DNA from: Streptomyces sp. JB150
Lineage (GTDB): Bacteria > Actinomycetota > Actinomycetes > Streptomycetales > Streptomycetaceae
NCBI RefSeq assembly: GCF_011193355.1
Contig: NZ_CP049780.1
Span: forward strand, 1,843,582 to 1,907,581
Direction of reading: 5' to 3'
Length of the DNA stretch: 64,000 nucleotides
Below, in pieces: positions 60,637-64,000 of the stretch. The notes under the pieces are model-generated. The model saw only the letters and a program-made list of their open reading frames with translations, ran no database searches and was not told where the DNA came from. The position numbers and the translations under genes are program-made. The stretch's first letter is position 1. Each line of letters opens with the position of its first letter.

Positions 60637-61137
60637 ATGGCGAAGAAATCGAAGAAGCAGCAGCCGGGCGGCACGCCCGCGACGGTCGCGCTGACCGCGG
60701 CGGGCGTCGCCTACACGGTGCACGCCTACGAGCACGACCCGTCCCACCCGTCCTACGGCGAGGAGGCGGCCGAGGCGATGGGCGTCTCCCCCGACCGGGT
60801 CTTCAAGACCCTGGTCGCGGACGTGGACGGCAGCCTCACCGTGGCGGTCGTGCCGGTGGCGGGCCAGCTCGACCTCAAAGCCCTCGCGGCGGCGGTCGGC
60901 GGCAAACGCGCGACGATGGCCGACCCCGCCCTGGCCGAGCGCACCACGGGCTACGTCCGCGGCGGCATCTCGCCGCTCGGCCAGCGCAAGAAGCTCCCCA
61001 CGGTCCTCGACGCCTCCGCCTCCGCCCACGCCACGATCTGCGTCTCGGCCGGCCGCCGCGGCCTGGAGGTGGAGCTCGCGCCCGGGGACCTGGCCGCCCT
61101 CACCGACGCGACACTGGCCCCGATCGGCCGCGCGTAG
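60637..61137 (+). CDS. ybaK: Cys-tRNA(Pro) deacylase YbaK
   Basis: Editing enzyme of 166 residues that removes Cys mis-charged on tRNA-Pro. YEHDPSHPSYGEEAAEAMG, the catalytic-site KTLVADVDG Lys, GKRATMADPALAERTTGYVRGGISPLGQRKK (residues ~88-118) are typical of YbaK. A Lys-rich N-terminus (AKKSKKQQ) may aid tRNA binding. ATG 60637 follows a GAGGCCGGGAG-type ribosome site. Confidence 0.92.
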   Translation: MAKKSKKQQPGGTPATVALTAAGVAYTVHAYEHDPSHPSYGEEAAEAMGVSPDRVFKTLVADVDGSLTVAVVPVAGQLDLKALAAAVGGKRATMADPALAERTTGYVRGGISPLGQRKKLPTVLDASASAHATICVSAGRRGLEVELAPGDLAALTDATLAPIGRA

Positions 61138-61140
61138 CGG

Positions 61141-61310
61141 CGGGCGGGTGCGCGGGTTCCGCGGACCGGCGGGCTCCGGGGACCGGCGGCTTCCGCGAAC
61201 CAGCAGGCTCCGGGACCGGCGGCTTCCGCGAACCTGCGGCTTCCACGGCCCTGCGGCTTCCGCGGACCTGCGGACTCCACGGACCGGCGGGTTCCGCGCC
61301 CGCGGGTCCC
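61141..61310. repeat. 17-bp minisatellite, GGCTTCCG-family copy 3
   Basis: About nine or ten imperfect 17-nt units (for example GCGGCTTCCGCGGACCT, GCGGGTTCCGCGGACCG) fill the gap between convergent ybaK and DUF2567 genes. The core GGCTTCCG is shared with the copies at 9.9 and 23.7 kb. Confidence 0.85.
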
Positions 61311-61340
61311 GTCGGCCCCTGGCCGCCGGTGCGGCACGGC

Positions 61341-62012
61341 TCAGTGCGGCGCCGGTTTGCCGGGGTACGGCTGCGGTTCCGGGTCGCGGGGCCCGAAGAG
61401 GGCCGTCAGGCCCAGGTGGACCAGGAGCGCGCCTATGGACCAGGTGAGCAGCGCGCCCTTCGCCGCCAGCTTGAGCGGGGCGGAGAACGCCACGCCCCGG
61501 CCCGCCTCCTTGGCGTGGGCGAGGACGTCCTGGGCCGGGCCGAGCCAGACGCCGACGCGCCAGGCGAGCAGTGATCCGAGGAGGCCGCCGAGGCCGAGGG
61601 CCACCACGACGGGCACGCCCCCGCGCCGGCGCAGCAGGAAGACCAGGAGACCGCTGAGCGCACCGAAGGCGAGCGCGAGCAGGGTGAACGTTCCGTCGAC
61701 CCCTGCGGCCTGCTCCCCCTCGGTGTCCCGGACGTAGACCACCCAGCGCCCGTCCACCACGTCCCCGACCAGCGGCACGCGCGGCGCCAGCCAGTTCCAC
61801 GCCAGGCCGAGCAGCACGCCGCCGAGCGCCAGCGCCACCGTGATGACGGCGGCCTCGCGCACCTCGGTCCTCATCCCGGGGCCGTCCTGTCCCGGCCCGC
61901 CGTGGGCTCCGTACGCGGTACCCCCGTACGTCCCGCCGGCGGCCGACGGCGGCCACTGCCGGTGCGCGGACGGTTCTTGCGGCGGCGGAGGGGGAGTCAA
62001 CGGTGCTGTCAC
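61341..62012 (-). CDS. DUF2567 membrane protein
   Basis: Protein of 223 residues with four membrane helices after a Pro/Gly-rich cytoplasmic N-terminus of about 45 residues. AAVITVALALGGVLLGLAWN starts the first helix and the loop PRVPLVGDVVDGRWVVYVRDTEGEQAAG (residues ~75-103) is typical of the family. Function unknown. GTG 62012 is directly after AGGG. Confidence 0.82.
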   Translation of the reverse strand: MTAPLTPPPPPQEPSAHRQWPPSAAGGTYGGTAYGAHGGPGQDGPGMRTEVREAAVITVALALGGVLLGLAWNWLAPRVPLVGDVVDGRWVVYVRDTEGEQAAGVDGTFTLLALAFGALSGLLVFLLRRRGGVPVVVALGLGGLLGSLLAWRVGVWLGPAQDVLAHAKEAGRGVAFSAPLKLAAKGALLTWSIGALLVHLGLTALFGPRDPEPQPYPGKPAPH

Positions 62013-62046
62013 CCTGACATCGTGCCAGGCGCGCGCACCGCACGCG

Positions 62047-62871
62047 TCACCGGACGGCGGCCCGCCGGTAGGCCCACGTGGCGACGGCCAGCGAGATCAC
62101 CCCGACCCCGGCGCACACCGCGAGGTCACCGGCGACGGCGGCCCAGTCGGGGTGGGCCGAGAAGGTGTGCGCGTACGCCTCCACGCCGTACGTCGACGGC
62201 AGCAGGTCCCGGGCCAGGCGGATGAGCGCCGGCATCCGGTCGGGCGGCAGCACGCCCAGCAGCAGCGCCGCCGACATGCCCAGCTGCCCGAGCAGCGTGG
62301 CCAGCTCCGGCCGGGGCGCGAGCAGTCCGCACGCGGCCCCGAGCCCGGCGAGCGCGGCCCCGGCGAGCGGGACGACCGCGAAGAGGATCCACAGGTGGGT
62401 GAGCGGGAGGCCGAACAGCAGGCAGCCGACGACCGCGGTCACGAAGGTGCCGGGGAGGGTGAAGGAGGCGTACGCGCCCGCCGCCCCGAGCACCACCGCG
62501 GCGGGCGGCACCGGCAGGGTGGCGTAGTGGTCGAGCCCGCCGGTGGCGCGCAGCTGTCCGAAGTACTGCGCGAGCAGGTTCAGCGCGACGAACGCGACGA
62601 CCACGACCGACGAGCCGGCCACGACGTACCGCGCCTCGCCGCCGCCGTCCACCACCCCGCGCATCATGATCATGATGCCGACGGACTGGAAGGTCGCCAC
62701 GAACAGCAGCGGGATGCGCGCCACCCGCGCCCGCGACAGCTGCGCCCGGTACACGGCGCACAGCGCCGGCCACAGCCGGGCGGCCGGCGCCAGCTCGGCG
62801 GCCGGACGGCGCGCCTCCTCGTCGCCGGCCAGGGCACTCCCCGGCAGAACCTCTGCGGGTACGACACTCAC
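62047..62871 (-). CDS. ABC-2 type transporter permease
   Basis: Membrane subunit of 274 residues with six helices, of the ABC-2 exporter type; LLFVATFQSVGIMIMMRGVV is the first helix and the last is VCAGVGVISLAVATWAYRR. It follows its ATPase gene by 75 nt on the same strand. Cargo is unknown; drug or lipid export is typical. Confidence 0.87.
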   Translation of the reverse strand: MSVVPAEVLPGSALAGDEEARRPAAELAPAARLWPALCAVYRAQLSRARVARIPLLFVATFQSVGIMIMMRGVVDGGGEARYVVAGSSVVVVAFVALNLLAQYFGQLRATGGLDHYATLPVPPAAVVLGAAGAYASFTLPGTFVTAVVGCLLFGLPLTHLWILFAVVPLAGAALAGLGAACGLLAPRPELATLLGQLGMSAALLLGVLPPDRMPALIRLARDLLPSTYGVEAYAHTFSAHPDWAAVAGDLAVCAGVGVISLAVATWAYRRAAVR

Positions 62872-62946
62872 GCGACGCTGCTCCTCTTCACTGCGGCGTT
62901 CCCTTGGCGGTGGCCCTGTTCCGTACGCACGCGGCGGCCCGGCTGC

Positions 62947-63966
62947 TCATGCCTTCACCAGCCCCTGCCGCGCGGCCCCGCCGAGCGCCATGTACACGTC
63001 CTCCAGGCTCGGCGTGGTCAGCGTGAAGTCGTCCAGCGCGGCGAAGGCGGCCCCGCCGGTGACGGTGGAGACGACCGCGCGGGCCTCCTCGGGTGCCAGC
63101 CGCAGTGTCCAGCGGCGCCCCGACTCCTCGGCCCGGTCGCGCAGCGCGGCGACCTCCGGAACGTCCAGCGGCGCCCGCTCCCGCCACACCAGGTCGACCC
63201 GCACCTCGCCGGCCACCCGCTCCTTGAGCCCGGCGGGGGTGTCGCAGGCGATCACCCGGCCCTGGTCGAGCACGGCGACCCGGTCGAGGACGGTCTCCGC
63301 CTCGATGACGTTGTGGGTGACCAGCACGACCGTGGTGCCGCGCTCGGCCCGGCGCCGGTCGACGGCGGACCACACCGCGCGCCGCGCCACCGGGTCCATC
63401 GCGGCGGTCGGCTCGTCCAGCACCAGCAGCGGCCGCTCGCCCACCAGCGCGGCGGCGAAGCAGGCCAGCCGCCGCTGCCCGCCGGAGAGCTTCTTCAGCG
63501 GCCGGCCGGCGATCGGGGCGAGCCCGAGTTCGTCGAGTACGGCGTCCCGCTCGGCCCGGGCCCGCCGGGCGTCCAGGCCGCGCAGCCGCCCGGTGGTCTC
63601 GGCGGCGAGCGAGACGGTCAGCTCGTCCAGGGCGGTGGACTCCTGGCCCAGGTAGGCGAGGATGCGCGAGGCGCGCTCGGGGTGGCGCACGATGTCGTGG
63701 CCGAGGATCTCCACGCTGCCGCTGTCGGGTCTCATCAGCCCGGTCAGCTGGCGCACGAGGGTGGACTTGCCGGCCCCGTTCGGCCCGAGCAGCCCGAAGA
63801 CCTCACCGCGCCGCACATCGAGCCGTACGTCGTCGGTGGCCCGCACCGCGGGCGTCCCCGGCACCCCGCGCCGCCCCCGGGTCGCGGGGTAGGTCTTGGT
63901 CAGTCCGCGCACCGCGCACACGACCTCACCCCTGTCCCCCATGACCTGTGCCGCGCGCGTACTCAC
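62947..63966 (-). CDS. ABC-2 exporter ATP-binding protein
   Basis: ATPase of 339 residues. Walker A GPNGAGKSTL, signature LSGGQRR, Walker B LLVLDEPTAAMDP and H-loop VLVTHNV are intact; a C-terminal domain of about 90 residues (residues ~250-339) follows, as in DrrA-like exporters. GTG 63966 has no ribosome site but TAGGCT 8 nt upstream, which suggests a leaderless transcript and supports this start over ATG 63942. Confidence 0.9.
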   Translation of the reverse strand: MSTRAAQVMGDRGEVVCAVRGLTKTYPATRGRRGVPGTPAVRATDDVRLDVRRGEVFGLLGPNGAGKSTLVRQLTGLMRPDSGSVEILGHDIVRHPERASRILAYLGQESTALDELTVSLAAETTGRLRGLDARRARAERDAVLDELGLAPIAGRPLKKLSGGQRRLACFAAALVGERPLLVLDEPTAAMDPVARRAVWSAVDRRRAERGTTVVLVTHNVIEAETVLDRVAVLDQGRVIACDTPAGLKERVAGEVRVDLVWRERAPLDVPEVAALRDRAEESGRRWTLRLAPEEARAVVSTVTGGAAFAALDDFTLTTPSLEDVYMALGGAARQGLVKA

Positions 63967-63974
63967 AAGGGACG

Positions 63975-63980
63975 AGCCTA
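63975..63980 (-). promoter_or_regulatory. Candidate -10 box for leaderless ABC ATPase transcript
   Basis: Minus-strand TAGGCT ends 8 nt before GTG 63966. Its -35 region lies beyond the window edge. Confidence 0.4.
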
Positions 63981-64000
63981 CGGGGTGCCGGACCGGCCTC

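Overview
This 64 kb window is chromosomal DNA of a Streptomyces or very close relative. The GC content and GC at third codon positions are very high, GTG and TTG starts are common, and genes are often joined by 1-8 nt overlaps (ATGA, GTGA). The gene order (liv transporter, ANTAR regulator, pyk, gltBD, ADP-ribosylglycohydrolase genes, lgt, trpA-B-M-C, trpE-hisI, his operon) is, from memory, that of the Streptomyces coelicolor chromosome core. I see no prophage, insertion sequence, CRISPR array or rRNA.

Layout. Positions 1-3480 hold livM-livG-livF, the end of a branched-chain amino-acid ABC transporter operon, closed by a strong terminator. Positions 3495-9718 are an accessory toxin island on the minus strand: an SseB-like protein, a helical type VII secretion-associated protein, a 1573-residue Rhs/YD-repeat toxin and a small putative immunity protein. 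Positions 10018-15559 hold an ANTAR response regulator, tRNA-Leu(CAA), pyruvate kinase, a SIMPL-domain protein and a Tat-exported 5'-nucleotidase. Positions 15566-18917 hold a siderophore-type pair, an amine N-monooxygenase and a PLP decarboxylase; the decarboxylase gene contains a 19-copy 30-bp tandem repeat in frame. Positions 19010-27549 hold an NmrA-like protein, an M1 aminopeptidase, chorismate mutase, a GNAT enzyme, a trypsin-like protease, a zincin-like protein with a zinc ribbon, a VWA protein and a rhomboid protease. Glutamate synthase (gltB-gltD) follows at 27679-33727, then a VIT-type metal transporter.

Positions 35124-42176 form a tightly coupled operon of four diverged ADP-ribosylglycohydrolase-family genes, a CaiB-type CoA-transferase and a CitE-type lyase. 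One of the four has an apparent frameshift and degenerate metal ligands. From 42237 to 58030 the minus strand carries lgt, a DsbA-like protein and interleaved trp and his genes: trpA, trpB, trpM, trpC, three conserved small membrane proteins, trpE, hisI, then hisF, a RidA-like gene, priA, hisH, a 54-residue membrane protein, hisB, hisC and hisD. No trpF is present. PriA, which in actinobacteria serves as both HisA and TrpF, probably supplies that step and links the two pathways. The right end has a beta-helix-like membrane protein, a Lon-N-domain protein, ybaK, a DUF2567 protein and an ABC exporter.

The main unusual points are the repeat expansion inside the decarboxylase, the Rhs toxin tip and immunity pair, the ADP-ribosylglycohydrolase/CoA operon with its frameshift, a dispersed 17-bp intergenic repeat family with a GGCTTCCG core, and several genes with a TAGGCT box 6-8 nt before the start codon and no Shine-Dalgarno sequence, which suggests leaderless transcripts. 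Everything here was read by eye; no alignment or database search was run.
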